DNA of 64,000 nt, from contig JBAOKB010000054.1 of assembly GCA_037044905.1 (NCBI GenBank), positions 310,001 through 374,000 of the forward strand, in the 5' to 3' direction. This stretch comes from Hortaea werneckii (Eukaryota > Ascomycota > Dothideomycetes > Mycosphaerellales > Teratosphaeriaceae). Below the pieces are notes generated by a model that saw only the letters and a list, made by a program, of their open reading frames with translations, was not told the DNA's origin and searched no databases. Position numbers and translations under genes: made by a program. Numbering within the stretch: position 1 is the first letter of the stretch; each line of letters opens with the position of its first letter. Of the stretch, positions 1 to 11,159 are shown piece after piece.

Positions 1-974
1 TGGCTCTCCTCCTGGTTAACGAAAAACAGATCCCACCGGTTCGCCCACTCGATCTTCTCCTCCTCGCGGAAGTAGACGGAGTAGGAGTACGGGATCGTCA
101 AGGTGGCGTCGGGGGCTCCATCGTCGTATTCGGTCAGATAGTAAGAAGAATCGTACGAAGTGGTATTGGTCATGTTGCGCGCCATGGTAAGTTCGAGGCC
201 GTGGGAGACGTCGTGCAAGTCGGGCGGAAGGCCCGAGTGGTCGCGGTTCTCGGCCGAGAGGGATTTGGCGTAGACTTCGAAGCCGACGATGACTTTCTTG
301 CCCTGCTGGCCGGCTTTGCCGGGGGCGCGGTGGTAGCGGATGACGAGGGTGACGTGGTTGTTGAGGAAGTAGCGGGGCTGGCCGGTGGTCGGGGAAGGTT
401 CTTCGTAGCCCATTTTGAAGCCCGCGGCGTAGTATTTCCGGCTCTTGTCGACGGTGACGAAGCTGGTGGCGCCGGGGAGGTTGTCGACGATCCATTCGGC
501 GACGTAGCCTTGTTTCACGACCTCGATGGCTTTCTTCAGCCCGGCTCGGTCGACTTTTTGACTGCAGAGGTAATGCGCTTCGTCGTCTTGGCCCATCTGG
601 AGTTCATAGTCGGATACGACGATGCGGTCGCCGCGGAGGATTTCGCCGAGATTCAGGGCGACGTTGGATCCAGAGATGAGGCCAGTGCCGGGTCGGGAGC
701 GGCCTGAGGGTGGGCAGACAAAGGGCAGTTCGGCGAAAGCGTATTGGATTTGGGTGTTGTCGCTGTAGACTTTATTGACCATTAGAGGGATGGGTTCTCC
801 GTCGGAATAGGATTTGATGGACCAGCCTAGGATGGGGTCAGTGGTGGTTCACTTGAGTTGGTGAGGAGGCTTTCAGGGAGACTCACCAGGGATGTAGAAA
901 GCATTGGCGAGCTGCAGACAGAATAATGCGACTGTCCAGCAGCTCGCCCTCATGATCCGGAAGTCGGCCGCCAT
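1..974 (-). CDS. Transmembrane 9 superfamily (EMP70) protein, 5' part
   Basis: Seen: exon 1 is 974-887 (ATG at 974) and exon 2 is 826-1, open to the window edge. The 60-bp intron starts GTGAGT and ends AG. About 304 N-terminal residues are visible. They begin with a cleavable signal peptide (charged start MAADFRIMR, then a hydrophobic core ending near LANAFYIPG). The lumenal domain follows, with family-typical stretches such as YSDGEPIPLMVNKVYSD near its start and WANRWDLFF near the visible end. Known: TM9/EMP70 proteins have a large lumenal N-terminal domain and nine membrane spans, and act in Golgi/endosome sorting and adhesion. The nine spans would lie outside the window. Inferred: an endomembrane TM9 family member. 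I cannot say which of the usual fungal paralogues it is. Confidence 0.9.
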
Positions 975-2356
975 GGGGTGGGATGATTACGCGCAATGCG
1001 ACGAGGCGCCCTCTCTGCCTGACTCTCCCTCTGTCATCCACTCAATGCGCCTGCACGAGTGCAAAGGATTTTACTACTAGTAGCCTGTTCGCTTCGAATG
1101 TAGAATTTGTGCGGCAGCGAGTGAGTGGCTATCTGCCGCGAATGTAAAGGGCGTAGCCAGAACCTCCAAATCCCTCACTCTTCTCAAGCTATGCGATCGC
1201 GCTTCTTATGTCCCCACTGCTTCAGTATAGCGACTTAATCTTCCCTTGGGCTTATCTTCTTTCTTTTCGTCACAATGCCGAATCGATTCCGCCGTGAACG
1301 AGGGTGGACGTGGGTCGGGAAGGGCGACGCCGTAGTGTATCGCGAAATGGATGAAAGGAGAGTCGGGAGGGCGGCATGAAATCCAATCAAAGGGATTGAA
1401 GGGGATTGGTTGAGGATGGGTTGAACAAGGAGTAGAAGGAGGGAAGGCAAGTAAGTAAGCATGGGGATTAGCTTAAGGTATGGCAAGTCTGATACTCACC
1501 CAGAAAGGTCGAGACTCGGACGCTCAGGGCTTACGCAGCGCCGCTCCCAGGCAGATCTGGGGTCCAGGGCCAGCTTGCGCAACTGCTCCCCCTACTAGGT
1601 ACCTAGTTTGGTTTAGTGTCGTATCGGATAGATCCTCCCTTTTCAACGCTTACAGGGATTGGACCTCGAGGGGGTTGATACTATGTACTTTATGTCCGAA
1701 ACTTACCGTGTACTTCCTATAGCCTGTGCCGGTATCGCTAGGTACTCTCGACACGCGATACAAACACCTTTATTCCCCGCGTGGCCATGTAAGACATGCA
1801 AATGCTTCCGACCCTGATATCCTAGTCACGATTCGAGGAGAGTGTCAGAGTCCACCGAGGATGTAATGTGCTGAGCTTCACGTGTCGCCTCCTCTTACGG
1901 CCGAATTATCTCACCTCACCATATCGGGATACTCGCCCCCTACACCGATCGACATGTGAAAGTCCCGAACAGAGGAGGGGGACGACGATGGAACGTAACC
2001 GCTCTGCCGGACGCACACGGGCAGATCCAAGCTTACGTGACGCGGTAGCACCTTGACTGTTATTATTATCTGGACGTATCATTATCACGCTACCCTTCCT
2101 CATCCCAACTGGGAAAATAAAGGGTAAAAGAAGGGAATGGGATTGGAAGGTCAAGTCAAGTCATCTCTGTTTCACATTACCACTATTCATGATCCATTCA
2201 GGTCTAGTATTCCCCTCCTCTCGCGCATGATTCATGTCTTCATACCAACCATAAGCCTCACGCCTCAAGCCGACCCAAGAACCAAAGACACCCCCGAATT
2301 TCGGGACAACGAGCCATGTTTACGACAGACAGACTAATCTCATCATCCTTCGTCTC
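975..2356. other. Intergenic, between divergent-side promoter of TM9 gene and next gene end
   Basis: No supportable gene. The region holds the TM9 promoter on its left and the 3' flank of the 571-residue gene on its right. Short open frames lack family resemblance. It contains a perfect 14-bp palindrome, ACTAGGTACCTAGT, at 1594-1607. Confidence 0.6.
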
Positions 2357-4072
2357 TCAAGAGACAGCCCCTCTCCACCTCTCCCTCTCCAACCTCTCCA
2401 TCAACACCGCCGCCTCATCCCGTTTCTCCATTCCCAAACCCTCCCCCATCCCTTCCCCCTTCCGCTGCTGCTGTTGTGCAGCAACCGGCACCCTCCCGTG
2501 GAAAAACTCAATCGTATCCGGGTCCGAGAACCCCGTGATACGCCAGGAGGTATGGCCCGGGTGGAAGACTGTGTCGATGATTGTCTCCGGGTTGCCTTGT
2601 GAAGACGAGGAAGGGGAGGAGGCGGTGTAAGGGGCGAGGAGGTCCGTGAGGCCTTCTGCGCCTGCTGAGGTTGAGGAGGGAGGGGAGGTTGGGGGCGTCA
2701 AGGGGAAAGAGGGAGGAGCGCGAGATTGGTCACGGTGGTGCGCTCTCAGCTTCTCCCGGAGCCGTTGGGCTTCCGTCGCTGCCCAGGCTTTCTGGGGCAG
2801 GGTGAGAGAGGGCATCGCGTCGATCTGGCGGATGATTTGGTCTTGGCCGCCAAGGTAGGAGTCGCGGGCTCTTCTGCCACGGGATTGCTTCGACAAGCTC
2901 CCACTCGAAGGTGAGTTGGGTTCCGCATCAGCAGCTGATGTCGCCACTGTGCTGATCTCAAGTCCTGCATCTTTTGGAAGCGCAGGCAGCTCCTTCTCCG
3001 CGCGGGATCGACTCGCGGGCTCAACAGGGGGCGGTGGAGGCGGTGGAGCCTGGTAGGTGGAAAGATCCACCACCGCAGGGGACGACGACTTGTCCGACAA
3101 TTTCTCCTGACTACCGCTACTCGAGCTGGCATAGTCAATGAAATCGCCAAACTGCGTCACCCGGTCCTGATGTCCGATGACTTTCCTCGTCCTGGCAACA
3201 GGATCGGCAGGACGAGGCGCTGGCGAAGGCTTTCTCCCCTTACCAGCGGAGGAGGAAGGCGACGACGAGGTCCCGGAAGAAAGATCCAGTGGTTTTCTCT
3301 TGCGCGGTAGCGCGTTCGGGTAGTACATCCCCGAATCACGCTTCTTCACCTCCCCAACAGCTCTCGTTCCACTCGATGAAGACTCCTGCCTCCGCAAGTC
3401 CGCCAACTTCTCGAGCCCTTGCTTCGCGCTCTTGGAAAAGGACCGGAATAGACCGGGCTGAGGCGCTTTGGCAGGGACAGAGGCAGCAGTCGAAGGTTCA
3501 AAACCATGGACCTGTAAGTTTGAAGGTCCATTGATCCCGCGATTCTGCTGTTCTCGGAGAGATCCAGCAGAAAGGAAAGCCGGTGGGGAGTCTAAGGGAC
3601 CCTCCCATGCCCCTTCCAGCTTCGCGGCCGCTTGAGCGCGGAAGAAGTACTGCTCTTGCTCTTCTTCGGTGGCAGGGGAGGAGTCGGGGTCGGTGTCTTC
3701 CAGACTGTGTCTCGTCCAGGGGTCGACAATCTGCTGCGAGGCTGTTGGCTGCAGAGCCCATACGGGAGGCTGGGGACTTGGGTTTCCTACCCGCAGCAGA
3801 GCGTCCACGCTTGCTGAGACGTCCTCGTCGTTGGAGGAGGCCTTAGTCTCCTGGGAGGGGGCCACGGGAAGGGGCTTCCTGGCCGGGACAGGAATCTTTG
3901 CTGGCAGGGGTGGGACCGGCGGAGCATCATTCGTCCCTGCAACCCGGTCGATGGTGTGGGTGGTCACTACCGAGTACAAGCTCGGAGGCGACTGATTCGA
4001 AGGCCTCACGGCCATGGTGTGGCTTCTTGGGCCTTCGAGACGGGTAAAAGGGTTCCTCATTGGACCACCCAT
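2357..4072 (-). CDS. Disordered fungal protein of unknown function, 571 aa
   Basis: A single uninterrupted frame of 571 residues. The ATG at 4072 is confirmed; a second in-frame ATG at residue 5 is an alternative. Not recognised as a named family. The protein is rich in Ser, Pro, Gln and charged residues, with proline clusters (PPVPPLPAKIPVPARKPLP near residue 52, QAPPPPPPPVEP in the middle) that could bind SH3-type domains. Two short stretches look more ordered: YFFRAQAAAKLEG near residue 142 and a helix-like QKAWAATEAQRLREKLRAHH. A third, SWRITGFSDPDTIEFFHGR, lies about 60 residues from the end and reads like a small folded segment. Codon use (C/G at third positions) supports real coding. 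Function unknown. Confidence 0.75.
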   Translation of the reverse strand: MGGPMRNPFTRLEGPRSHTMAVRPSNQSPPSLYSVVTTHTIDRVAGTNDAPPVPPLPAKIPVPARKPLPVAPSQETKASSNDEDVSASVDALLRVGNPSPQPPVWALQPTASQQIVDPWTRHSLEDTDPDSSPATEEEQEQYFFRAQAAAKLEGAWEGPLDSPPAFLSAGSLREQQNRGINGPSNLQVHGFEPSTAASVPAKAPQPGLFRSFSKSAKQGLEKLADLRRQESSSSGTRAVGEVKKRDSGMYYPNALPRKRKPLDLSSGTSSSPSSSAGKGRKPSPAPRPADPVARTRKVIGHQDRVTQFGDFIDYASSSSGSQEKLSDKSSSPAVVDLSTYQAPPPPPPPVEPASRSRAEKELPALPKDAGLEISTVATSAADAEPNSPSSGSLSKQSRGRRARDSYLGGQDQIIRQIDAMPSLTLPQKAWAATEAQRLREKLRAHHRDQSRAPPSFPLTPPTSPPSSTSAGAEGLTDLLAPYTASSPSSSSQGNPETIIDTVFHPGHTSWRITGFSDPDTIEFFHGRVPVAAQQQQRKGEGMGEGLGMEKRDEAAVLMERLERERWRGAVS

Positions 4073-5494
4073 GTTTGCTGTTTTCTTCTTTTAATTATTC
4101 CTTGAAATGGCTTCTGTTGAAAGACAAATTAGGTCCCTTTCTTGTGTTCTCAGTTCGATAGCCAGTATCGAAAAGGAGGACAGGAGAAACTTGCCTTTCG
4201 AAGCCCAAGTCTTCGGAGGAAAACAGCCAAAGTGTTGCAAGACTTCAAGGCCCTTGTGTCTGGCGATGATGCTCTTCGACACTTGTATTCCGCAGAGACC
4301 TCGAAGTCGAAGAGAATGGCCATTGTGGGTACAGTTGTATCTAGCGGCTTTGTTCGCCAGACACAAACAATGCGATTGTGCCAGTTTCGCTCTCGTGGGT
4401 GGAGAAGCCTCACTCGACACACAACAAAATGTCATTGTGAATTTGTCGCGCATGGCGGAGAGGTCGGCATGCTCACGCTCCTTCCTTCATGAGAAGGGGA
4501 GGAGAGGGCGAGAGAAAAAAGAGGATGCGAAGGAAGAGCAAACTCTTGTCCTCTGTTCGTTTCGCTGGCTTTTAGCCTATACTGGATTTCTTTGTTCTGT
4601 AGGGAGTGCGTTAGAGGGTTTGAACGATGAACGAGGTTTTTGGGGATCAAGGGACAGGAGATAGGTACACTTACTGGATTATACGGAGCATTTGAGCAAG
4701 AAGGAGAGAGACTTTGCGAGGCGGATGGAGTTGAATGAGATTCGATGATCCGCCCACAGGACGTCTTCTGCCCATATTAGTCTGACGCGAGGTCGCGGGA
4801 AGGAAGACTAAGATGGATGAAAGAGAAGTTCATCGTTTGTTCGAGGACTAAGCGGCGGTGAGTGAGAGCAACGAGCATGGAACTAAGCGGAGCTCGTCCA
4901 AATCCATGCGATGGCAGGCGATTTTTGATGAAATAGGATATCCATTTTTCGCGAACACATCGTCTTTTGATCCCTGGCATTCCGTGTTAGCGAAAAAGGT
5001 CAGTTCTCGGAGCGTCGATGCTCGCCTACAATTGCGGTAAAGATTGTTGTGATGGGTACGAAGACGATGCGGCTCTGAAGTAGATATCCGAAGAATAATG
5101 CTTAAGATAAGGATGAATTAAAAGAAAAGGGAGAGACGCGAAGTGAACGTACGAGTGAGGTACTCAAGAAATGTGGGAGAAAAAAGTAAAAGGAAAAGAC
5201 GTCCAAAGTATGGTGGAAGGTCGCTGTTGCAGTTGGTTGTTTGGGGTACCAAGATTCAAGGGGGCGGTGTGACTTGGCTGCACTACTGATGCACTCATCC
5301 GTCTCCCAGAAAGCTATCCCAGCCACTGTGATGCGATTTGCAGCTGCAATCTGCTCAACTCACACCTAATGAGTGCAGGATCTGCGCAATTTTAGGACAA
5401 GTCGATTAGAGATCAAGGTCAAATCAGACGGAAATCCAAGAAATTACCAACAAATACTTGTCTACCTACCGTTTCCCTAACCTCAATTGGCTCT
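4073..5494. other. Intergenic, 1.4 kb
   Basis: It holds the promoter of the minus-strand gene ending at 2357 and the 3' flank of the sterol methyltransferase gene. A 185-codon plus-strand frame at 4107-4664 has no recognisable domain and lies where a promoter/5' UTR is expected, so I do not call it. Nothing else seen. Confidence 0.5.
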
Positions 5495-6710
5495 TCACGC
5501 ACCCTTCACCTTCTCCACCTCTGCCTTCTTACACACCATAACCCACATAGGAGTAAAAATATCCAATTTCCCTCCGTTCGCCACACTCCTCACGCACGCA
5601 TGCATGGTATACCCCATCTGCACCGCCTCCTTGGGCATCACCCCCAACCAACACAACACATGCGCCATCAGCTGCTTGGTCCAGAAAACCAGCGGACTCA
5701 TCTCCAGAACGCGCTGGGAATCCTCCCAGCCGCGCGCATAACGGATATTGCCCCCAGGTGCATACCACCAGGGGCGTTCGGACCGCCACGCCATATTCTC
5801 GTCGTGTTGGATCTCAAAGCCTGTGGCGGCGAGAGACTTCCGAACGTGGGACAGCAGCGGCATGTTGGTGATGCCGTTGCCGAATTCGATCGCGTTGCGG
5901 ATGTGGCGGTGTCGGGCATTGGACTCCTGGTACTTGTCCGTCATGACCCAGTCGTGGAACCCGAATTGTCCGCCAGGCTTCAGCACGCGGTGGATTTCAG
6001 CATAGACGTCTTTGACGTCGGGCGCGTAGCAGAGGGCGTCGAAGGCGTAAACGGCGTCGAAGCTAGCGTCTTCGAAAGGTAATTTCTGTCAAAGATCAAA
6101 CCCCATTAGACCACTGTCAATTCTTCCAGGGAAGGGAGCATATACCTACCATAAAATCCGCCTTAACATGCACCACCCTCCCTTCCAACCCAGCCTCCTT
6201 CGTCAAAACCCTACCCCGCTCAATATGCCACTCATTCCGCGTGACGCCGGTAACAAAGCACCTCTTCTCACTCGCGATCGTCCTCGCCGGTCCCCCGACC
6301 CCACACCCAACATCCAAAACCTTCATGCCCTCCTGAATCCCCACGAGCCCCGCGAACATGGTATCGTACTCGTGCATGCTAGCCTGGATGCCCTTGCCGG
6401 GGGAGACGGGACAGTAGTGGAAGGTCTGGCCCCAGAAGTGCTCGTAGATGGGCGAGACGAAGTTGTAGTAGTCGTCGGAGACCTGGCCGGCGTCGGCGGC
6501 GCGCGCGGCGCGGTCTTGCGAGGTGTGCGATCCCCGGCGCTGCAGTTGGTCTTGCCAGTGCGCGTTGTAGGCGTTGGTCATCTTCTCGAGCTCGTAGGCT
6601 TGCGAGACGTGCGTGTTGTCGTTCGGGTCTTGGGCGCGTTCATTTTTGGGGCGTACGGGACCGGCGGCGGCGGCGGTGGTGGTGGCCGGGGCACTGGTTG
6701 GTTCGGCCAT
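5495..6710 (-). CDS. Erg6-like sterol C-24 methyltransferase family protein (paralogue)
   Basis: Exons 6710-6150 and 6085-5495 with a 64-bp intron (GTAGGT...CAG), giving 383 residues, the usual length of Erg6. Seen: the SAM-binding motif VLDVGCGVGGP at 131-141, the post-motif RVLKPGGQFG near 220-229, and the aromatic stretch YYNFVSPIYEHFWGQTFHY at 81-99 that matches the sterol methyltransferase sterol-binding block. The C-terminal third fits the sterol methyltransferase C-terminal domain. Known: Erg6 moves a methyl group from SAM to C-24 of zymosterol/lanosterol in ergosterol synthesis. The sequence departs clearly from canonical fungal Erg6: PIYEHFWGQTFHYCPV where Erg6 has the FYEYGW/SFHF type, and an Ala/Thr-rich N-terminus. 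I infer a second, divergent paralogue whose substrate may differ. It could also be a small-molecule methyltransferase of the same fold. Confidence 0.85.
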
Positions 6711-7306
6711 CCTGGGTGGAGTGTCCTTGATGTGGCGAGGAAACGTTTGACAGTGAGAGTTCTGCTAGTGACGGCGTTCGCGACCTCAGCAATCGAAGGT
6801 TAGAAAGTGGAATAGTAGATTAGTAGCTGGTTTTGACAAGAGTGATGTGTCTTGGCGTTCCGCTTTTGTCTTTTCAACTTGGGACATTCCCCAGAACAAT
6901 AGTAACTTCCTAATTCGGAACCTCAGGTTCCGAGCGCATTCAAACTTGCAGATGTTGACAAAGAATTGTCCGGAAACCAGTATGTTCCACAATGGGAATT
7001 CGACGTACGCCAAATTACCATTTGCATAGTGCGAAACCGTCACGCAAGCTCAACCCAACATCTCGCAAAACCATTGGCGCGGTTCGTATGTCAGTGAGAG
7101 CATGCACGCATTTAGTAAACGCTTACCTCACAATGTCCGACCAGCACATGGTACAACAGAAGTGCTAAATGTACAATTCACCCCTGTCTACCTACCTACA
7201 GACACACATCCCAGAAGCAGTATAGCATAGCTTTCTATTGTAGGAATTACACTTACTGCACCTCCCGCGCACATAGAATCTGTTCTCCAACCCACATCTT
7301 CTCACT
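6711..7306. other. Intergenic, 0.6 kb
   Basis: It holds the promoter of the sterol methyltransferase paralogue and the 3' flank of the MPP-beta gene. A CTACCTACCTAC repeat lies near 7188-7200. No gene seen. Confidence 0.6.
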
Positions 7307-8874
7307 CTACGACAACATCCTCGTCATGTCGTTCCTGATTCTCGCGTAGTCAAGCAGACCCTCAATCTGGCCCACTGCGCTGATAGCAATGTCCTTGTCC
7401 CACAGCTTCCTCTGGGCAAAGCTCATGACGTCCTTGGCGGTGATGCTGTCAACTGCCCTCTCAACCTCCTCTGGGCTCAATCTCCTGCCAGTGGTGATGA
7501 TCTGGCGTCCAATGTCCTCAGCCACAGCGGTGGTGCCGTCCAGAGACAGCAGGATGGAAGCCTTCAGCTGGGCCTTCGCACGCTCGACCTCGGCATCGCC
7601 GACCTGGAAGGAGAGACGCGACCACTCACGGAGAGTGAAGTGGACAAGGTCGTCAATGCGGGTGAAGTTGTCCGTTACAAGGTAGATACCCCAGAGGCCG
7701 GTGTCGGAGTAGGAGGTGCTGAAGGACATGAAGGAGTTGGCGAGCTTGTGCTCGTGCACGAAAGTGCTGAGCTTGCTACCAAGGTAAGGGGAGTTGCCCA
7801 TGGCGCGGTCCCAGTTGCCAACGATAGCCTGAGTAACAAGGGCGGTGAAGTAGTCGTCATCCTTCCAGCTGACACCCTCGACGGCGATCGCAATGTTAGC
7901 AGTGGGCATGGTGTCGTCTCTTATCCTGACCTCAGAGCCAACGAAGTCCGGCTTGGCCTCCAGACCACGCACAGCGGCAGATGGCTGGGAGTTCGGGTTC
8001 TGCTGGGGCATCTTGGAGAAGTGCTTCTCGGCCAGCTCGACGAGCTGCTCGTGCGGAACACCACCGGCGCCAACCAACACCATGCGGTCAGCAGTGTAGT
8101 TGGTCTTGATGTAGTTCTCAAGGTCGTTGCGCTGGATGGACTGGATATTCTCCTTTGGGCCCAGGATGGTGCGGCCGAGCGGCTGGTTCTGGAAGGCGGT
8201 GGCGTGCAAGTGGTCGAAGACGACCTCCTCCATCTGCTTGTCTACCTCCTCTTGCTCACGCAGGATGACGTCTCGCTCACGCTCGATAGCAGATGGCTCG
8301 AGCTTGGAGTTCTGCAGGATGTCGGAGAGGATGTCGACGGTGGCGGGGACGTCGGAGTTGAAGGCCTTGGCGTAGTACACGGTGTTCTCGCGCGAGGTGT
8401 AGGCGTTGAGGTGGCCGCCCATGTTCTCGATCTCGAGCTCGAGCTGGTTCTGGGTACGCTTCTGGGTGCCCTTGAAGGCCAAGTGCTCGAGGAAGTGGGC
8501 GGTGCCATTGGTGCGGTCAGTCTCGGCGCGCGAGCCAGCATCTATCCAGACGCCGACGGTGGCTGCAGAGGGTCAGTAATAGTCCGCTATTTGGGTGTCC
8601 AAGAGATGGGGATAGTCCATACAGGTCTGCGCGTAGGGGGCGTGCTCAGTCGCGATCTAGTGGCGCCGTCCCATCAGCTTCCATATCCTGAGTCCCTACA
8701 GCTACCATAACACCTTACCGTGAAGCCGTTGGAGAGGGTGGTGCTCTTCATGCTCGACTGGCCGACCGGGGTCGCAAAGGCCCTCCTGGCCGGAGTAGCA
8801 ATGGAGGGCTTGACGGAGCGCTGGAGGCCCTTGGTGAGGCCTCCCCTGAAGCCCCGCGCAATTGTTGAGGCCAT
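7307..8874 (-). CDS. Mitochondrial processing peptidase beta subunit
   Basis: Exons 8874-8719, 8656-8623 and 8562-7307 give 481 residues, the normal size. The middle exon is only 34 bp and restores the conserved block between ...LSNGFT and TVGVWIDAGS. Seen: a basic, Ser/Ala-rich mitochondrial presequence (about residues 1-38). The inverted zinc motif HFLEH is at 86-90, with its distant third ligand Glu at 166 in VILREQEEV, so all catalytic residues are present. That marks it as the catalytic beta subunit rather than alpha. Known: MPP cleaves presequences from imported precursors in the matrix, as an alpha/beta heterodimer (yeast Mas1/Mas2). The gene lies head to head with SDH4, with 366 bp between start codons. 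Confidence 0.96.
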
Positions 8875-9240
8875 CCTCGCGTAGATCTGGGAGGACGAAG
8901 GGAGAGAAAGTGTGGGAGCGGTGGTGACAATGGATGGGGGGGCGGAATCGTCTGGGGGGCGCTGCGATGCCAGCGAGAAGTTCGTCGGAGCTGCTGCAGT
9001 GCCCGGGAAGCGCCGCTATGGTGCAAGTGCCTGAGGCTGTCCACGACTCAGCAGGTTGGACGGGCTAAGCAGGAAGCTGGGCCAATCGCAGCGGAGCGAT
9101 TATGCCCGGAAGCCATTGCCGAGGCCGTCCGCGATCGCAGTCGGAAGCAGCTGGACGTGCAGCACCTACATACAGGACCAGTAGAGCACGTCGACAACAT
9201 CTGCAGTCCACCACATCTCCGCTCCTCGAGATCCGTAGCA
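8875..9240. promoter_or_regulatory. Divergent promoter shared by MPP-beta and SDH4
   Basis: 366 bp separate two start codons that face away from each other. A CCAAT pentamer lies at 9082-9086 (plus strand). Known: the CCAAT-binding Hap2/3/5 complex controls respiratory genes in fungi. Inferred: the two genes for mitochondrial proteins may be co-regulated from this element. No TATA box is obvious. Confidence 0.6.
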
Positions 9241-9935
9241 ATGGCCTCACTCGCTCTGCGTCCTGCGCTCAGGCAGGCCACCGCCCGCTCCGTCCTCCCC
9301 GCCTTCCGCTTCCAACATCTCCCCCAGCGATCGCCCATTGTCGCGCAGACCTCCGGCTTCCAGACTTCCAGCAGACGAGCCATTCTTCCTCCGCTGCCGC
9401 AGAAGATCAAGGGCACTGTGAACGATGCCTACGAAGCTCCGGAGCCACACCCGCAGCACGGCAGCTACCACTGGACTTTTGACAGGTACGGCATCAGACC
9501 GACCATACGCACGGATTCCGGTTCCACGAGCCCAATCGCTAACGAGGGATGATAGAATTGTCTCCATAGGAGTGCTGCCTCTGACCGTTGCTCCTTTCGC
9601 CGCTGGCTCGCTCAGCCCGCTCTTGGACGGAGCCTTCATTTCCCTGCTGATCATCCACACTTACACCGGCTTCCAGTACGTTTGCTTTCTGCCCTCTGGC
9701 TCCGCTTTGGACCTACGACTATGGCCATACTAACATTAAACCCGCTAGGAACGTAATAACCGACTACCTTCCGAAATGGCGCGTGCCCCGCTGGCGTAAG
9801 GCCTTTGAATACGCCAACATGCTTGCCGTGCTTGTCGTTGGATGGGGATACTATGAGTTCGAGACCAACGATGTGGGCCTGACCGAAGCCGTGAGGAAGA
9901 TCTGGAAGGCTCCCAGCGAGAAGAGAGAGGCATAG
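9241..9935 (+). CDS. SDH4: Succinate dehydrogenase membrane anchor subunit (CybS)
   Basis: Exons 9241-9485, 9556-9675 and 9749-9935 give 183 residues. The second intron carries a CTAACATT branch-like site. Seen: an N-terminal mitochondrial presequence rich in Arg/Ala/Ser, then a block starting HWTFDRIVSIGVLPLTVAPF. Membrane spans follow, including the conserved LLIIHTYTGFQNVITDY with His116, the usual haem-ligand position, and Asp127-Tyr128, the usual quinone-site pair. A third span and a short C-terminus end in KREA. Known: CybS anchors complex II in the inner membrane and passes electrons to ubiquinone. The family match is strong over the whole length. It shares a divergent promoter with MPP-beta. 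Confidence 0.95.
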
Positions 9936-10187
9936 GCGAAGTCTCATGTGTATCATCAGACGGAGAAAGGGTGATGTTACCGCATACTTGATTTTTCAGA
10001 GTGGTGTATATACCATGTGTACGGCTTACAACGAAAAGGAACAGCTCATTGCTAAATCTATTCTTGTTTGGCGCAGTTGCCTTGCTAATTCCTCAACACT
10101 TCAAGCTCATAAAGATATACGAATCCGATGATATTTGGAGGCAGGGTAAATATCACAAGCTTAAATCCCAGCCTCGTACGAACTTCC

Positions 10188-11159
10188 CTACCCACGAAAC
10201 AAGGCATCTATCCATGCGTAGCGCGCCCCTCCGAACCAAAACTCCATCTCGCCCTTGGGAACCGCCAACCAAGCATCAAGCCCCACTGCCCGCCTCACAA
10301 CCATTCTCGTAACAAGAAGCATCGCCAGGGCGCTTAGCTGCACGCGAAAATGCTTCCAATCCCTCACCTTACCCCACAACTTCTGACCCAGCACCATAGT
10401 CCGTCCCATGCATTCGGCGACATGCCTATCTGCGGATAGCGAGGCTGCGATCTGGAACATCCCGCATAGTAGCAACCATAGCGGGACCCATGGGAGCGAT
10501 TCGTCGTCTGCCCAGAAACTGGTGGCAGAGAGGCTGTGGAAGGTCAGTAGGAGGGTGGCGTTCGTGACTGCCACGGCGAGGAGAGCGAAGAGGTAGTATG
10601 GAGCGATAGCTTCCCGGGAAAGTTCGAGATCGGGTTGCACACCCCCAAGTTCGAGAGTGACGGTGTCGATTGTTCCTATGCCTGTATAGAGTTTAAAGGC
10701 GACAGGCCTGGCTTGCCGCTTATCTGCGGGTGCGTCGCAGTTCACTTCCTTCTGCTGATCTTCGCTCAGCTCATCTGTGGTGATCGCAGTGTCCTTGGTC
10801 GACGCTGGGACCCTCCTGCCAGTGTTCCCTTCAGGCCACCTGAGCGCACCGATTGTTTTGGCGGATAGTCTAGCCAATACGAGGCGCGTGCCGATATAGT
10901 GGAGCGGCTGTACCGGTATCAGCATTGCCACCGGCGGGAGGGGGATCCGCAGTAGTATCGCCGTCACAATCGGCTCGGCGATCCCATATGCGATACCTAG
11001 TTGCAAAGCTGAGGGTTGATTCGCAGCGACTGCGTGGTATTCGTGGTTCGGGGGCGAGATGAGCCAGGCTTTGGTGCCGAGAACAGTTTCATTGATCAGA
11101 CAGAAAATGTAGATTGTCGTGCTCGCGATCGGGAACAAGATGCCGGTGAAGAAGCCCAT
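10188..11159 (-). CDS. Multipass membrane protein of unknown function, 323 aa
   Basis: Single-exon frame with a true ATG at 11159. Hydrophobic segments appear at about residues 3-23 (GILFPIASTTIYIFCLI), 50-90 (AYGIAEPIVTAILL... and VAMLIPVQPLHYI), 190-215 (YYLFALLAVAVTNATLLLTF), 225-245 (WVPLWLLLCGMFQIAA) and 275-290. A hydrophilic loop of about 75 residues sits in the middle. This suggests five to six membrane spans. I do not recognise the family. Codon use is less biased than in the housekeeping neighbours, which fits a fast-evolving accessory gene. An upstream exon cannot be excluded. Confidence 0.6.
   Translation of the reverse strand: MGFFTGILFPIASTTIYIFCLINETVLGTKAWLISPPNHEYHAVAANQPSALQLGIAYGIAEPIVTAILLRIPLPPVAMLIPVQPLHYIGTRLVLARLSAKTIGALRWPEGNTGRRVPASTKDTAITTDELSEDQQKEVNCDAPADKRQARPVAFKLYTGIGTIDTVTLELGGVQPDLELSREAIAPYYLFALLAVAVTNATLLLTFHSLSATSFWADDESLPWVPLWLLLCGMFQIAASLSADRHVAECMGRTMVLGQKLWGKVRDWKHFRVQLSALAMLLVTRMVVRRAVGLDAWLAVPKGEMEFWFGGARYAWIDALFRG

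Noticed and set aside
4107..4664. 185-codon plus-strand frame
   Set aside because: It sits in the promoter/5' leader of the 571-residue gene; composition looks random.
7640..8710. 356-codon plus-strand frame
   Set aside because: Antisense to the MPP-beta exons. It exists because of third-position bias; the minus strand carries a full conserved enzyme.
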